Notes: a model not told the origin generated them from the sequence alone. 43,624 nt of DNA from an uncultured Lachnospiraceae bacterium (GCA_946538525.1 CAMNGU010000008.1:1-43624); one strand, 5' to 3'; numbered from the stretch's first letter, positions 8,642 to 16,365 are shown. Numbers and translations: made by a program.

Positions 8642-8722
8642 ATTATAAGGATGAGTAAATGTGTGTTCAGCGTCAATCCATATCACTAAATTTTAGAAGA
8701 ATCATATGATTTACTCATCCTT
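8642..8722. repeat. 14-bp inverted repeat overlapping the likely enolase promoter
   Basis: AAGGATGAGTAAAT (8647-8660) and ATTTACTCATCCTT (8709-8722) are perfect inverted copies 48 bases apart, filling the gap between flavodoxin and enolase. A minus-strand -10 TATAAT (8642-8647) abuts one arm, with a weak -35 TGAACA 16 bases away. No T-run follows the stem, so it is not an ordinary terminator. A protein-binding site pair or structured leader is possible. Confidence 0.55.
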
Positions 8723-8739
8723 TATATCACAAAAAAACT

Positions 8740-9162
8740 TTATGCTAGAGCTCTTCCAAGATCTGCACAGTTTTCAAGTGCCTCATCATCAGGAGCATTG
8801 TTAGCCATAACACCGTCTGATACAAGATTTGCTCCTGCCGCGTTTGCCCTATCCTGCCAATCTCTCATCCACTGGCCATCTCCCCATCCATATGATCCAA
8901 AAAGGCCAATCTTCTTTCCACTAAGAGATCCTTCAAGCTCTGCAAACATAGGTTCAAACTCAGTTTCTTCCAGAACCTCTGCGCCCATTGCCGGGCATCC
9001 AAATGCTACCGCATCATAATCTGCAAGCTTTGAAGACGAAAACTCACCTGGTCCAAGATAGTCAACCTCTGCTCCCTTAGAAACAGCTGCTTCCCCAACC
9101 GCTTTAGCCATGGCGCCAGTATTACCTGTTGCACTCCAAAATACTACTGCTACTTTACTCAT
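8740..9162 (-). CDS. Flavodoxin
   Basis: A 140-aa FMN-binding electron carrier that replaces ferredoxin when iron is scarce. The phosphate-binding loop SATGNTGAM is at residues 9-17. The second FMN loop region AFGCPAMGAE and the GSYGWGDGQWM segment (third loop, with aromatic residues near the flavin) follow. Length matches short-chain flavodoxins. It lies downstream of the DUF3793 gene in the same direction, separated by 85 bases. Its expression is probably driven from the promoter at 9933-9961, which shares its architecture with feoAB; this fits iron-limited induction (inference). Confidence 0.93.
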   Translation of the reverse strand: MSKVAVVFWSATGNTGAMAKAVGEAAVSKGAEVDYLGPGEFSSSKLADYDAVAFGCPAMGAEVLEETEFEPMFAELEGSLSGKKIGLFGSYGWGDGQWMRDWQDRANAAGANLVSDGVMANNAPDDEALENCADLGRALA

Positions 9163-9202
9163 TATTTATCCTTTCCAGAGCATTGCTGCCCCTATTATTT
9201 AT

Positions 9203-9235
9203 TTATGAACAGCCACCACAACTGTTACATTTCAA
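9203..9235 (-). CDS. Possible 10-residue cysteine-rich peptide
   Basis: Between the DUF3793 and flavodoxin genes, a TTG start (9233-9235) lies 8 bases after AAAAGG and opens a frame encoding MKCNSCGGCS followed by TAA. Three cysteines in ten residues, with CxxC spacing, would suit metal or cluster binding. The ribosome binding site spacing is good, but a frame this short can occur by chance and the start is non-ATG. Treat as a candidate only. Confidence 0.25.
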   Translation of the reverse strand: MKCNSCGGCS

Positions 9236-9247
9236 AACATTAACCTT

Positions 9248-9808
9248 TTACACTGCAACAGCAAGACTCTCTAAATCAGTTCCTTCTGAATATCTTTTTA
9301 GATACTCCGCTGTACATATTTTATATCTGTCAAATGTGTCTCTTGCCTTCTTTTCGTCTCCATAGACTTTCCAGCATCCCACACATTTGCTGCATTCACC
9401 TTTATTTTCTATAAAACCTTTCACATCTTCTGGCGGATAGCCAAGAAAACAACCTATCTCATGTGGAAACCCACAACTGTCTGTAAAGGAACTAAGTTTG
9501 CTTATCAAGCAACTAATACAAGCATTTACATTTCCAGGTTCGTACCCTAACCCGGCAAGTATATTAGAGGTATCCTGATCACAGAGATCTTTCTCCAGGA
9601 AGGATGATCGATAAACGTAGATTAGAACCCTGTGATTTGAATACCTGGCTGGAAGTGCTTTAATCCCCTTTTTAACAAGCAACTTGTTAACCCTTCTAAT
9701 ATCCTTCACTACTTCTAATTTATCTTGATAAGTGCAGGTAAAAAGATTTGCCGTCTTAATTCCTGCTAGTGTTGGAGCACAAAACTCCACTATGCTATCG
9801 TCAAACAT
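9248..9808 (-). CDS. DUF3793 family protein
   Basis: A 186-aa cytosolic protein of unknown function that in Clostridia is typically encoded beside flavodoxin. Family features are the central HEIGCFLGYPPEDVKGFIEN and the cysteine-rich CSKCVGCWKVYGDEKKA, with another pair in ACISCL. The cysteines suggest binding of iron, a cluster or heme, but this is inference. It is first in an operon with flavodoxin. Its upstream region holds a sigma-A promoter, a palindrome and a leader hairpin that recur almost unchanged upstream of feoAB, so the gene is very probably part of the iron-limitation response. No enzymatic motif is recognised. Confidence 0.88.
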   Translation of the reverse strand: MFDDSIVEFCAPTLAGIKTANLFTCTYQDKLEVVKDIRRVNKLLVKKGIKALPARYSNHRVLIYVYRSSFLEKDLCDQDTSNILAGLGYEPGNVNACISCLISKLSSFTDSCGFPHEIGCFLGYPPEDVKGFIENKGECSKCVGCWKVYGDEKKARDTFDRYKICTAEYLKRYSEGTDLESLAVAV

Positions 9809-9834
9809 CTTACACTACACCACCTATAAATCTA

Positions 9835-9850
9835 GTTAGTTATATCTAAC
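9835..9850. promoter_or_regulatory. Putative DtxR-type operator in the DUF3793 leader
   Basis: GTTAGTTATATCTAAC, a GTTAG-N6-CTAAC palindrome, is identical at 14 of 16 positions to the one at the HMA promoter (1840-1855). It lies 27-42 bases upstream of the DUF3793 start. Confidence 0.55.
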
Positions 9851-9862
9851 CGTTGGGTTTTT

Positions 9863-9905
9863 AAAATGTGACAAACACAATTTGAGTTTGTATTTGTCAC
9901 ATTTT
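9863..9905 (-). promoter_or_regulatory. Leader hairpin shared with feoAB (copy 1)
   Basis: AAAATGTGACAAA (9863-9875) pairs perfectly with TTTGTCACATTTT (9893-9905) around 17 bases. With one mismatch the stem extends to 17 of 18 pairs. It begins about 21 bases into the predicted transcript. The arms and the flanking GGGTTTTTAAA are conserved at 18661-18711 before feoA, while the loop sequence differs. It may be an RNA leader element or a protein-binding site. Confidence 0.6.
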
Positions 9906-9932
9906 GCTGTTAGAGTAAACTTACCGTAATTA

Positions 9933-9961
9933 GTTATATCATACCACAATATATTAATCAA
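9933..9961 (-). promoter_or_regulatory. Promoter of the DUF3793-flavodoxin operon
   Basis: On the minus strand, -35 TTGATT (9956-9961), a 17-base spacer and -10 TATAAC (9933-9938). The -10 overlaps ATAACTAA, the half-site of the TTAG/CTAA palindromes, so a repressor bound here would block initiation. The feoAB promoter has the same layout. Confidence 0.65.
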
Positions 9962-10001
9962 GTACTTTTTTGCACTATTCCTAAAACTCCAACTAGAACA
10001 C

Positions 10002-10030
10002 TTGAAGTAAACATGAATATTTGGTATAGT
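10002..10030 (+). promoter_or_regulatory. Promoter of the phosphofructokinase gene
   Basis: -35 TTGAAG (10002-10007), a 17-base spacer and -10 TATAGT (10025-10030), followed about 55 bases later by AAGGAG (10085-10090) and the ATG. It is divergent from the DUF3793 operon. Confidence 0.7.
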
Positions 10031-10097
10031 ACCGTGGTGTGTGTTGTAACATTTTAAAGTTACTTGAAATACTAAAAACTAAATAAGGAGATAGCAC

Positions 10098-11324
10098 ATG
10101 AAAAATATCATAGTTGCTCAATCAGGGGGACCTACAACAGCAATCAACGCATCGCTGGTTGGGGTTATTAAAGGAGCGTTATCCAGTGGAGGCTATGATA
10201 AAGTATTTGGTTCGCTTTATGGAATAAGCGGAGTTTTAAAAGAGGAATTTATTCAGCTGGAAAATCTTAGTGATGAAGAGTTGCATCGTATCTACTCTAC
10301 TCCATCTAGTTACCTTGGATCCTGTAGATATAAAATGCCGGAAATCCATGAAGACTCTTCAATCTACGAAAAGATATTTGAGATACTGAATAAATACGAA
10401 GTTGCCGCATTTTTCTACATAGGCGGAAATGATTCTATGGATACCATTTCCAAGCTCGCCGAATATGGCAGCAGCATAGGTAGTGATATCCGATTTGCAG
10501 GTGTTCCTAAAACAATCGATAATGATCTTGTTGCTACTGATCATACACCTGGTTATGGATCGGCTGCAAAGTTTATAGTTGCATCAATGCTGGAGTTTGC
10601 ACATGATACATCCGTATACAAAACTCCAACAGTAACACTTATTGAAATCATGGGAAGAAATGCCGGTTGGCTTACTGCAGCAGCGGCACTTGCAAGAAAT
10701 GAGTATAGCGATATACCACAGCTTATATATCTTCCTGAAGTACCTTTCAGTACTGACAATTTCATCAAAGATGTAAAAGAAGTTTTGAAATCAACCAACA
10801 ATGTGGTCGTTGCAATCTCAGAAGGCTTACAAGATGCAGATGGTAATTACCTTTCAGCTACAAAAGCAGCATGCGATAAATTTGGCCATGCACAGCTATC
10901 TGGTGTTGGAAAGATTCTGGAAAATCTTGTGAAAGAAGAATTGGGAGTTAAATGCCGTTCTGTTGAAATCAATATCCTTCAACGATGCGCTGCTCATATG
11001 GCTTCAGCTGAAGACCTCGAAGAGTCTGAGCTGTTAGGAGAAAAGGCTGTTGAGTATGCCAGAGAAGGAAAAACCGGATATATGACAACAATAGTTCGTA
11101 CCTCCAATGAACCTTATGAATATAAGATCGAGCTGGCAAACCTTGACGGAATCGCTAATCAGGTTAAACAGGTTCCAAAAGAATGGATCAATCCATCAGG
11201 AAATGATGTTACTTCTGAAATGCTTGATTATGTTCGTCCTCTGGTATGTGGCGAAGTGGATATAGAATATAAAGATGGCGTTCCTGTATATGCAGATATT
11301 TCGCATCTTACTGGAGCCGTATAA
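10098..11324 (+). CDS. pfp: Pyrophosphate-dependent 6-phosphofructokinase
   Basis: Phosphorylates fructose 6-phosphate to fructose 1,6-bisphosphate in glycolysis; the donor is probably pyrophosphate, which makes the step reversible. At 408 aa it is longer than the 320-aa ATP enzyme. The donor-site motif GGNDS (109-113) has Asp112 where ATP enzymes have Gly. The catalytic motif PKTIDND (137-143) has Lys138 where ATP enzymes have Gly. These two residues are the accepted marks of PPi-dependent enzymes. MGRNAGW (185-191) binds the sugar phosphate. It has its own promoter and terminator. This is the only plus-strand operon between 1 kb and 42 kb. Donor specificity is inferred from the two residues. 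Confidence 0.93.
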   Translation: MKNIIVAQSGGPTTAINASLVGVIKGALSSGGYDKVFGSLYGISGVLKEEFIQLENLSDEELHRIYSTPSSYLGSCRYKMPEIHEDSSIYEKIFEILNKYEVAAFFYIGGNDSMDTISKLAEYGSSIGSDIRFAGVPKTIDNDLVATDHTPGYGSAAKFIVASMLEFAHDTSVYKTPTVTLIEIMGRNAGWLTAAAALARNEYSDIPQLIYLPEVPFSTDNFIKDVKEVLKSTNNVVVAISEGLQDADGNYLSATKAACDKFGHAQLSGVGKILENLVKEELGVKCRSVEINILQRCAAHMASAEDLEESELLGEKAVEYAREGKTGYMTTIVRTSNEPYEYKIELANLDGIANQVKQVPKEWINPSGNDVTSEMLDYVRPLVCGEVDIEYKDGVPVYADISHLTGAV

Positions 11325-11335
11325 AACTAATATAC

Positions 11336-11384
11336 AAAAATCCAAACCTAAGACTGATCACCAGCATAGGTTTGGATTTTTTAA
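11336..11384. terminator. Bidirectional terminator between pfp and tenA
   Basis: AAAAATCCAAACCTA (11336-11350) pairs with TAGGTTTGGATTTTT (11367-11381). T-runs follow the stem on both strands, so it can end pfp and the convergent thiamin operon. Confidence 0.9.
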
Positions 11385-11450
11385 TTTGTTTTTGATTTTT
11401 ATTTTGATTTCTTTTTCTTTGATTTTTCTTTGATTACTTTCATTTGATAT

Positions 11451-12104
11451 TTATTTATAAAGTGCATCCCACAATTCATTTTCGTAGATTGCACATTTTT
11501 CAAATATCTGACACATTTTCATGGTCTCAGTTTCACTGATGCCCGCACTTTGCTTATCTAGAATATCTATCCACATCTGGTTCGCATCCAGATAACTTTT
11601 ACAAGAGTAGGCTTCAAACCAGGATCTATATTTAGATTTTTCAATCTCTGCCGGATATCTGTCCTTAACTGTTTCGCCAATAAATGCATATAGCCAGGAG
11701 CACTGCAAAAGAGCTGTAAGTCCTCCCAGCAGCCCATATTCATCCAGACAGTTTTCCATATAATTCAGATAGTTAGAAATTGCAGGAAGTTCATTACTCT
11801 TTTCAATTTCCTCTTCTCGTATTCCCACTTTTTTAATGTTCGGAAGATGTACTCTCTCCGCCTCCTGAAGAGTTTCTTCAATTATCTGACTTAAAAACCT
11901 AGTAATATCCTCTTCCTTGGATAAACTTTTTATCTTACTTAGAATTTCCACATAATCCATTAAATAAAGGTAGTCCTGAAGAGTATAGTTACGGAATTTA
12001 CTATCCGCCAGAGTACCCTTTGCCATCTCTACAACAAAGGGTTTCTCAGCGGATTCTTTCCATAATTCTATAGTCTTTGAATAAAGTATTTCTGATAACT
12101 TCAT
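11451..12104 (-). CDS. tenA: TenA-family thiaminase II / aminopyrimidine aminohydrolase
   Basis: Predicted to hydrolyse formyl-aminopyrimidine or aminopyrimidine breakdown products of thiamin, giving hydroxymethylpyrimidine (HMP) for salvage. The all-helical fold is suggested by the whole sequence. Family landmarks are the active-site cysteine in LLQCSWLYAFIG, the aromatic/acidic LQDYLYLMDYVEI segment, and the C-terminal ENELWDALY helix with the conserved glutamate. A TTG two codons earlier is possible, but ATG at 12102-12104 has AGAGG at 8 nt. It is last in the TPP-riboswitch operon, which supports a role in supplying HMP to ThiD. Confidence 0.88.
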   Translation of the reverse strand: MKLSEILYSKTIELWKESAEKPFVVEMAKGTLADSKFRNYTLQDYLYLMDYVEILSKIKSLSKEEDITRFLSQIIEETLQEAERVHLPNIKKVGIREEEIEKSNELPAISNYLNYMENCLDEYGLLGGLTALLQCSWLYAFIGETVKDRYPAEIEKSKYRSWFEAYSCKSYLDANQMWIDILDKQSAGISETETMKMCQIFEKCAIYENELWDALYK

Positions 12105-12141
12105 GCGCAAAACCTCTGAACAAACATTTCACTAATCTGAC

Positions 12142-12846
12142 TTATTTCTCAGCAATTATAGCCACATAGCCGCCGCTCTTATATCCTTCAATAACTTCCT
12201 CAGGTTCCTCATTTGTATAAAGAGGATTCTTCACAAGAGTTTGATAGTATGAGAACTTGCTAAATCCAAGATTCTTTAATACTTCAATCTTGCTCTCTGT
12301 AGTATGCCATACACCTGAAGATGCAAGAGCAAGTGGATAAGGAAGTTCTGGCATAGCCCCCTCAAGATACTCATGATCATATGTATTAAGACTCTTTCCA
12401 AGTAAATACATAAATCCAAATGCGCTTTCTTTAGGTACATCCAGAAGAATAAGTTTTCCACCTTCCTTAAGAGCTTTTCGGCATTTATCATAAACAGGAG
12501 TCAGGTTCTCCATATAGCTGGAACTACCGTTGAAATAGATGATGTCATATTCATTATCTGGAAGATCTACATCTTCAATAAGTCCGAACTTTATAACATT
12601 TACTCCACGCTTAATAGCAATCTGGCCCATATCCTCTGATGGCTCAATTCCTTCAATATTTGAAGAATCGATATTACTTTCAAAGAGGCCGCTTCCGCAA
12701 CCTACAGAAAGAAGTTTCTTTCCGGAAATGTCACCGAGAACCTTTTTAAATAATTTTAACTCGCTGATGAAAAGGTTCTCATTCTTCATAAACCATTCAT
12801 CATATTTTGCTGCATAACCATCGAATTTCTGTTTTGTTTCACTCAT
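12142..12846 (-). CDS. Class I SAM-dependent methyltransferase of unknown substrate
   Basis: A 234-aa protein with the Rossmann methyltransferase motifs: motif I LSVGCGSGLFESNI (about 44-57), acidic motif EGIEPSEDM, and a post-I region IIYFNGSSSYMENL. The N-terminus KFDGYAAKYDEWF is common in UbiE/COQ5-like enzymes. Its position inside the thiamin salvage operon, 38 bases from tenA and 55 from thiD, implies a role in thiamin-related metabolism, or in dealing with a methylated or damaged vitamer. No such step belongs to the standard pathway. The start follows AAGGAG. Confidence 0.8.
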   Translation of the reverse strand: MSETKQKFDGYAAKYDEWFMKNENLFISELKLFKKVLGDISGKKLLSVGCGSGLFESNIDSSNIEGIEPSEDMGQIAIKRGVNVIKFGLIEDVDLPDNEYDIIYFNGSSSYMENLTPVYDKCRKALKEGGKLILLDVPKESAFGFMYLLGKSLNTYDHEYLEGAMPELPYPLALASSGVWHTTESKIEVLKNLGFSKFSYYQTLVKNPLYTNEEPEEVIEGYKSGGYVAIIAEK

Positions 12847-12901
12847 ATTTTTTCTCCTTAACGCAATTAAATTTTGATTTTCTTTTATTCAATATAAGCC
12901 T

Positions 12902-13702
12902 TTAGTTTTTAGACTCTGACTCCAAAATGGCATAATTATGGCAAAGTGGACCGCTGCCCTTTCCAAGATTCATCATTGCTGCCAGTGCACCGGAAATATA
13001 ATCCTTTGCATTCTTAACAGCATCATCTAGATTCTGGCCCTTTGCCAGGTTTGATGCGATGGCACTTGAAAGTGTGCATCCAGTACCATGTGTATTTGGA
13101 TTGTCGATTCTCTTTCCCTTGAACCATACATATCCACCATCACGATAGAGCAGGTCATTCGCATCATTTATCTGATGACCACCCTTACAGAGAACGTTGC
13201 ATCCAAACTTCTCATTTATGAGCTTTGCTGCCTGAATCATATCATCTTCATTCTTAATCTCCATACCGGACAGAACTTCTGCCTCTGGAATATTTGGAGT
13301 AATGACTTCAGCAAGTGGAAGAAGCTCCGCTTTGAGGGTTTCGATTGCGTCATCACTTATAAGCTTGGCTCCGCTAGTAGCTACCATTACCGGATCAACT
13401 ACTATATTCTTTGCTTCGTACTTCTTAAGCTTCTCTGCAATAGTTTTAATAAGTTCACTGGAGGAAACCATTCCGGTTTTAATTGCGTCAGGATAAATAT
13501 CTGTAAATATTGCATCCAACTGCAAAGACAGAAAATCCGGCGTCACCTCCATAATTCCTGTAACGCCGGTAGTATTCTGTGCAGTTAAAGCTGTGATAGC
13601 AGACATGGCATAAACACCATTTGCTGTCATAGTCTTGATATCTGCCTGTATACCGGCGCCTCCACTGGAATCGCTTCCAGCAATTGTTAATGCTGTGTTC
13701 AT
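12902..13702 (-). CDS. thiD: Hydroxymethylpyrimidine / phosphomethylpyrimidine kinase
   Basis: Phosphorylates HMP twice to HMP pyrophosphate, the pyrimidine half for ThiE. This is a ribokinase-fold enzyme with N-terminal ALTIAGSDSSGGAGIQADIKT, the conserved AQNTTGV segment, and the C-terminal anion-hole motif NTHGTGCTLSSAIA with the catalytic region GTGC. At 266 aa it has the usual length. A 110-base gap separates it from the HAD gene upstream; that gap contains a short repeated CTTAGATTA and no promoter that I can identify. ATG follows AGAAGG. Confidence 0.97.
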   Translation of the reverse strand: MNTALTIAGSDSSGGAGIQADIKTMTANGVYAMSAITALTAQNTTGVTGIMEVTPDFLSLQLDAIFTDIYPDAIKTGMVSSSELIKTIAEKLKKYEAKNIVVDPVMVATSGAKLISDDAIETLKAELLPLAEVITPNIPEAEVLSGMEIKNEDDMIQAAKLINEKFGCNVLCKGGHQINDANDLLYRDGGYVWFKGKRIDNPNTHGTGCTLSSAIASNLAKGQNLDDAVKNAKDYISGALAAMMNLGKGSGPLCHNYAILESESKN

Positions 13703-13812
13703 CTCATTTACCTTCTTTCTTAGATTACTCTCTCTTAGATTACACTTAGATTTCGCATTAATTTTATATAGCGATACAAAGTGGTGCCCCCAATGTAACG
13801 CTTTATTTTGTA

Positions 13813-14472
13813 CTAAACTAACCTAGCCTCATATATCTCAGGAAATTCTGTCATCTCTCTAATGTAATAATCACCTGAGTTCTTCACTCCTTCCTGATCA
13901 GGCTCACCCTTTGCGTCATATACGCCCACAGTCACATAGCCTGCAGCCTCCGCAGTTTTTAGAGCATATAGTGAATCCTCAAAAACCAAAGTTTCATCAG
14001 GAGTAGTTCCCATATATTCAGCCGCAATATTATAAATCTTAGGCGAATGCTTGCTCTCTCCAACTTCTGTGTTAGTAAATATCTTATCCAGATATTCCAG
14101 CATTCCATTTCTACCAAGAGCCTTCTCCACATGAAGTCGAGGACTGGATGTAGCCGCAACCATTTTCACGCCTTTCCCCTTCATATATTCCATAAGCTCT
14201 TTAGCTCCAGATTTAGGAAGCACTTCGTCAAAATAGAACTTTTCCAGCATTCCACTAATACCATCTAATACTTCTGCATCACTTTTATCCAGATGATAAT
14301 GCTCTCTTAAATACTCAGCCCCTTGTTCCATACTCATGGAGAAGAGTATCTCCTGCAATCCTTCTTCAGGCTGGGCACCAATACTTTTCAGGTATCTGGC
14401 CCCCAGATCATCCCAGATTCCCATGGAATCCAGCAGAACGCCGTCTATATCAAATATAATTCCCTTTATCAT
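13813..14472 (-). CDS. HAD-superfamily phosphatase in the thiamin operon
   Basis: A 219-aa beta-phosphoglucomutase-type HAD hydrolase (subclass I cap). Motif I is DIDGVLLDSM (residues 8-17), motif II ATSS, motif III lysine in SKHSPKIY, motif IV VFEDSLYALKTA. The ATG shares one base with the thiE stop (TAATG), so translation is coupled to thiE. Its place between thiE and thiD suggests dephosphorylation of a thiamin intermediate, such as thiamin phosphate or HMP phosphate, or removal of a damaged phosphate ester. The substrate cannot be read from sequence. Confidence 0.88.
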   Translation of the reverse strand: MIKGIIFDIDGVLLDSMGIWDDLGARYLKSIGAQPEEGLQEILFSMSMEQGAEYLREHYHLDKSDAEVLDGISGMLEKFYFDEVLPKSGAKELMEYMKGKGVKMVAATSSPRLHVEKALGRNGMLEYLDKIFTNTEVGESKHSPKIYNIAAEYMGTTPDETLVFEDSLYALKTAEAAGYVTVGVYDAKGEPDQEGVKNSGDYYIREMTEFPEIYEARLV

Positions 14473-15113
14473 TACGCTTCCACCATCTTAATAGTGGCTT
14501 CTTTCAGGTTCTCAGTCGCCTTCTTTATATCCTTCTGTCCATAGATTGCGCTGATAACTGCTATTCCACAGATTCCGTTACCGGCAAGTTCGCTAACATT
14601 TTCCTGTGTTATTCCACCAATGGCAATTACCGGAATTGATACAGCTTCACATATGGCCTTCAATGTGTCATGAGAAACCTCAGTGGCATCATCCTTTGAA
14701 CCAGTTGGAAATACCGCTCCAACCCCAAGATAATCAGCGCCTCTCTTCTCAGCCAGAACAGCCTCTTCAACTGTTCCAGCAGAAACTCCAACAATCTTGT
14801 CTGGTCCCAGCTTTGCTCGTACATCACCAGCTTCCATATCGCTCTGGCCTACATGTACTCCATCTGCATCAATTTCTTTTGCAATATCCACATTGTCATT
14901 AATTACAAATGGAACGCTATATTCCTTACAGAGTTTCTGAATCTCCTTTGCTTCCTGAAGAAATGATTCTTCGTCCAAATTCTTCTCTCGAAGCTGAATA
15001 AATGTTGCTCCACCCTCCAGGCTTTCTTTTACAACCTCATATAGAGTTCTTCCCTCAAGCCAATGACGATCAGTTACTGCATAAAGCAGCAGATCTTTCT
15101 TATCGCACTTCAT
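14472..15113 (-). CDS. thiE: Thiamin phosphate synthase
   Basis: Joins HMP pyrophosphate with hydroxyethylthiazole phosphate to give thiamin phosphate. This TIM-barrel protein shows LYAVTDRHWL, QLREKN, the pyrophosphate-binding DGVHVGQSDM and the phosphate loop GAVFPTGSKDDA, then IGGIT and IAVISAI near the end. The frame stays open 27 codons further, but ATG at 15111-15113 (MKCDKKDLLLYAVTD) has the right family N-terminus with AAAGGAAAG upstream. The gene therefore overlaps the end of thiM by 14 bases. The final 1-base overlap couples it to the HAD gene. Confidence 0.96.
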   Translation of the reverse strand: MKCDKKDLLLYAVTDRHWLEGRTLYEVVKESLEGGATFIQLREKNLDEESFLQEAKEIQKLCKEYSVPFVINDNVDIAKEIDADGVHVGQSDMEAGDVRAKLGPDKIVGVSAGTVEEAVLAEKRGADYLGVGAVFPTGSKDDATEVSHDTLKAICEAVSIPVIAIGGITQENVSELAGNGICGIAVISAIYGQKDIKKATENLKEATIKMVEA

Positions 15114-15921
15114 AATTTGCTTTCCTTTCAAGAGTCTCTTTATCCATATTGAAAATTGCATCGATGATACGATTACGATATGTTGAATTACCATCTTCCG
15201 GCTTCATATTATCCCAGCCGATTTCACCAGCAACTCCCATAGTACATACTGCAGCAGCTGCGCCTTCCAGAAGATTATCAGGATTTGCCACAAGGAATGC
15301 TGTCATCATTCCTGAAAGCTGACAACCTGTACCTGTGATTTTTCCCATTTCTGGACGACCATTTCTGATTACATAGCATTTCTCACTATCACTTACAAGA
15401 TCGATAGCTCCTGTTATTGCAACTATAGATCCGGATTCTTTTGCAAATTTTTTCACAAATGCCACTGCTGAATCAAGTGTATCTTCAGTAACAGCATCTG
15501 CCACATCTGCATCCACGCCCTTAGTAGTTCCACTACCCAGAGCAAGAGTCTTAATCTCGGAAATGTTACCTCTGATAACAGTGAACTTAATCTCCTTCAT
15601 AAGATTAACAGCTGTATCAGTACGAAGTTTCGATGCGCCCGCTCCAACAGGATCAAGAAGCACTTTATGATTCAACTCATTTGCCTTCTTTCCTGCAAGA
15701 AACATTCCCTTTATGCTGTTCTGATTGAGAGTTCCAATATTGATATTCAGACCTCCACAGATAGATGTGATATCCTCCACATCTTCAGGCTCATCTGACA
15801 TTATTGGACTTCCTCCACATGCAAGCAGAACATTTGCCACATCATTTACAGTTACATAGTTCGTAATGTTATGCACCAATGGTACTGTCTTACGAACATT
15901 TTCCAAACAATCACCTAGCAT
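15100..15921 (-). CDS. thiM: Hydroxyethylthiazole kinase
   Basis: Phosphorylates hydroxyethylthiazole salvaged from thiamin breakdown, supplying the second substrate of ThiE. Ribokinase-like signatures are LVHNITNYVTVND, GGSPIMSDEPED, DPVGAGAS and the anion-hole motif TGTGCQLSG. The frame opens at 15939, but the GGAAAGGAG ribosome binding site lies within those first codons. ATG at 15919-15921 (MLGDCLENVRKTV), 7 bases after AGGAG, is the likely start. It is the first gene after the TPP riboswitch. No thiC, thiG or thiH is present, so this operon is for salvage, not de novo synthesis. Confidence 0.96.
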   Translation of the reverse strand: MLGDCLENVRKTVPLVHNITNYVTVNDVANVLLACGGSPIMSDEPEDVEDITSICGGLNINIGTLNQNSIKGMFLAGKKANELNHKVLLDPVGAGASKLRTDTAVNLMKEIKFTVIRGNISEIKTLALGSGTTKGVDADVADAVTEDTLDSAVAFVKKFAKESGSIVAITGAIDLVSDSEKCYVIRNGRPEMGKITGTGCQLSGMMTAFLVANPDNLLEGAAAAVCTMGVAGEIGWDNMKPEDGNSTYRNRIIDAIFNMDKETLERKANYEVR

Positions 15922-15969
15922 TATCATTCTCCTTTCCAACTACTTAATAGCTTTTAGAAATGTATCAAC

Positions 15970-16016
15970 GAGAAACAAACAATAAGCAGATATACCGACG
16001 ATCGATATATCTGCTT
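15970..16016 (-). terminator. Riboswitch-controlled terminator before thiM
   Basis: AAGCAGATATA (15984-15994) pairs perfectly with TATATCTGCTT (16006-16016). On the minus strand ATTGTTTGTTTCTC follows. It lies between the TPP aptamer and thiM, where a ligand-dependent terminator is expected. Confidence 0.75.
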
Positions 16017-16042
16017 AGATTTCTTAGCTTCAAAGCAACTTT

Positions 16043-16126
16043 ATATCCCTTCGTTGGCATTATCCAAATCAGGTTTAAAGGGTCCAGAATATAATCCTGT
16101 TCTCAGCCTGTCACACAAGCTCCCCG
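16043..16126 (-). promoter_or_regulatory. TPP (THI-box) riboswitch aptamer
   Basis: Read on the minus strand it carries all conserved parts of the thiamin pyrophosphate aptamer in order: CGGGGAGC at the 5' stem, GGCTGAGA (the pyrimidine-binding CUGAGA), GGACCCTTTAAACCTGAT (the ACCUGAU core), and GGATAATGCC followed by AACGAAGGGA (the pyrophosphate-binding helix). It lies upstream of thiM with a downstream terminator. High TPP should therefore stop transcription of the salvage operon. Confidence 0.97.
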
Positions 16127-16139
16127 TTTTCTGCACTAT

Positions 16140-16167
16140 ATTATCACAATTCTATACTAAATGTAAA
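16140..16167 (-). promoter_or_regulatory. Promoter of the thiamin operon
   Basis: Minus strand -35 TTTACA (16162-16167), a 16-base spacer, and -10 GATAAT (16140-16145), ending about 14 bases before the aptamer. Confidence 0.6.
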
Positions 16168-16254
16168 TTGTATATTTTCATGAAAATCTTATTATTTTAG
16201 ACTTTTTTAGACTTTACCAGGCCACTCTATTCAGCCAATACTTCTTCTCCCTCA

Positions 16255-16295
16255 AGATAAGATTAAGGACCGCCATGTTCCCCACATGACGGCCC
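16255..16295 (-). terminator. Terminator of the feoAB operon
   Basis: GGACCGCCATGT (16267-16278) and ACATGACGGCCC (16284-16295) form a 12-bp stem with G-U pairs and a 5-nt loop. On the minus strand TTAATCTTATCT follows. The T-run is weak, but the position downstream of feoB fits. Confidence 0.6.
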
Positions 16296-16365
16296 ATTAT
16301 CAAAGGAGTTTATTATATATACAAATCCCATTATGAAGGATCATATATCGTATTAAACTAAATGC

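Noticed and set aside
9863-9905. CRP/FNR-type operator (TGTGA...TCACA)
   Set aside because: The half-sites are TGTGA and TCACA, but their spacing is 25 bases, not 6. A leader hairpin or other site fits better.
13088-13588. 166-codon plus-strand frame
   Set aside because: Lies wholly antisense to thiD, with no start signal and no family features.
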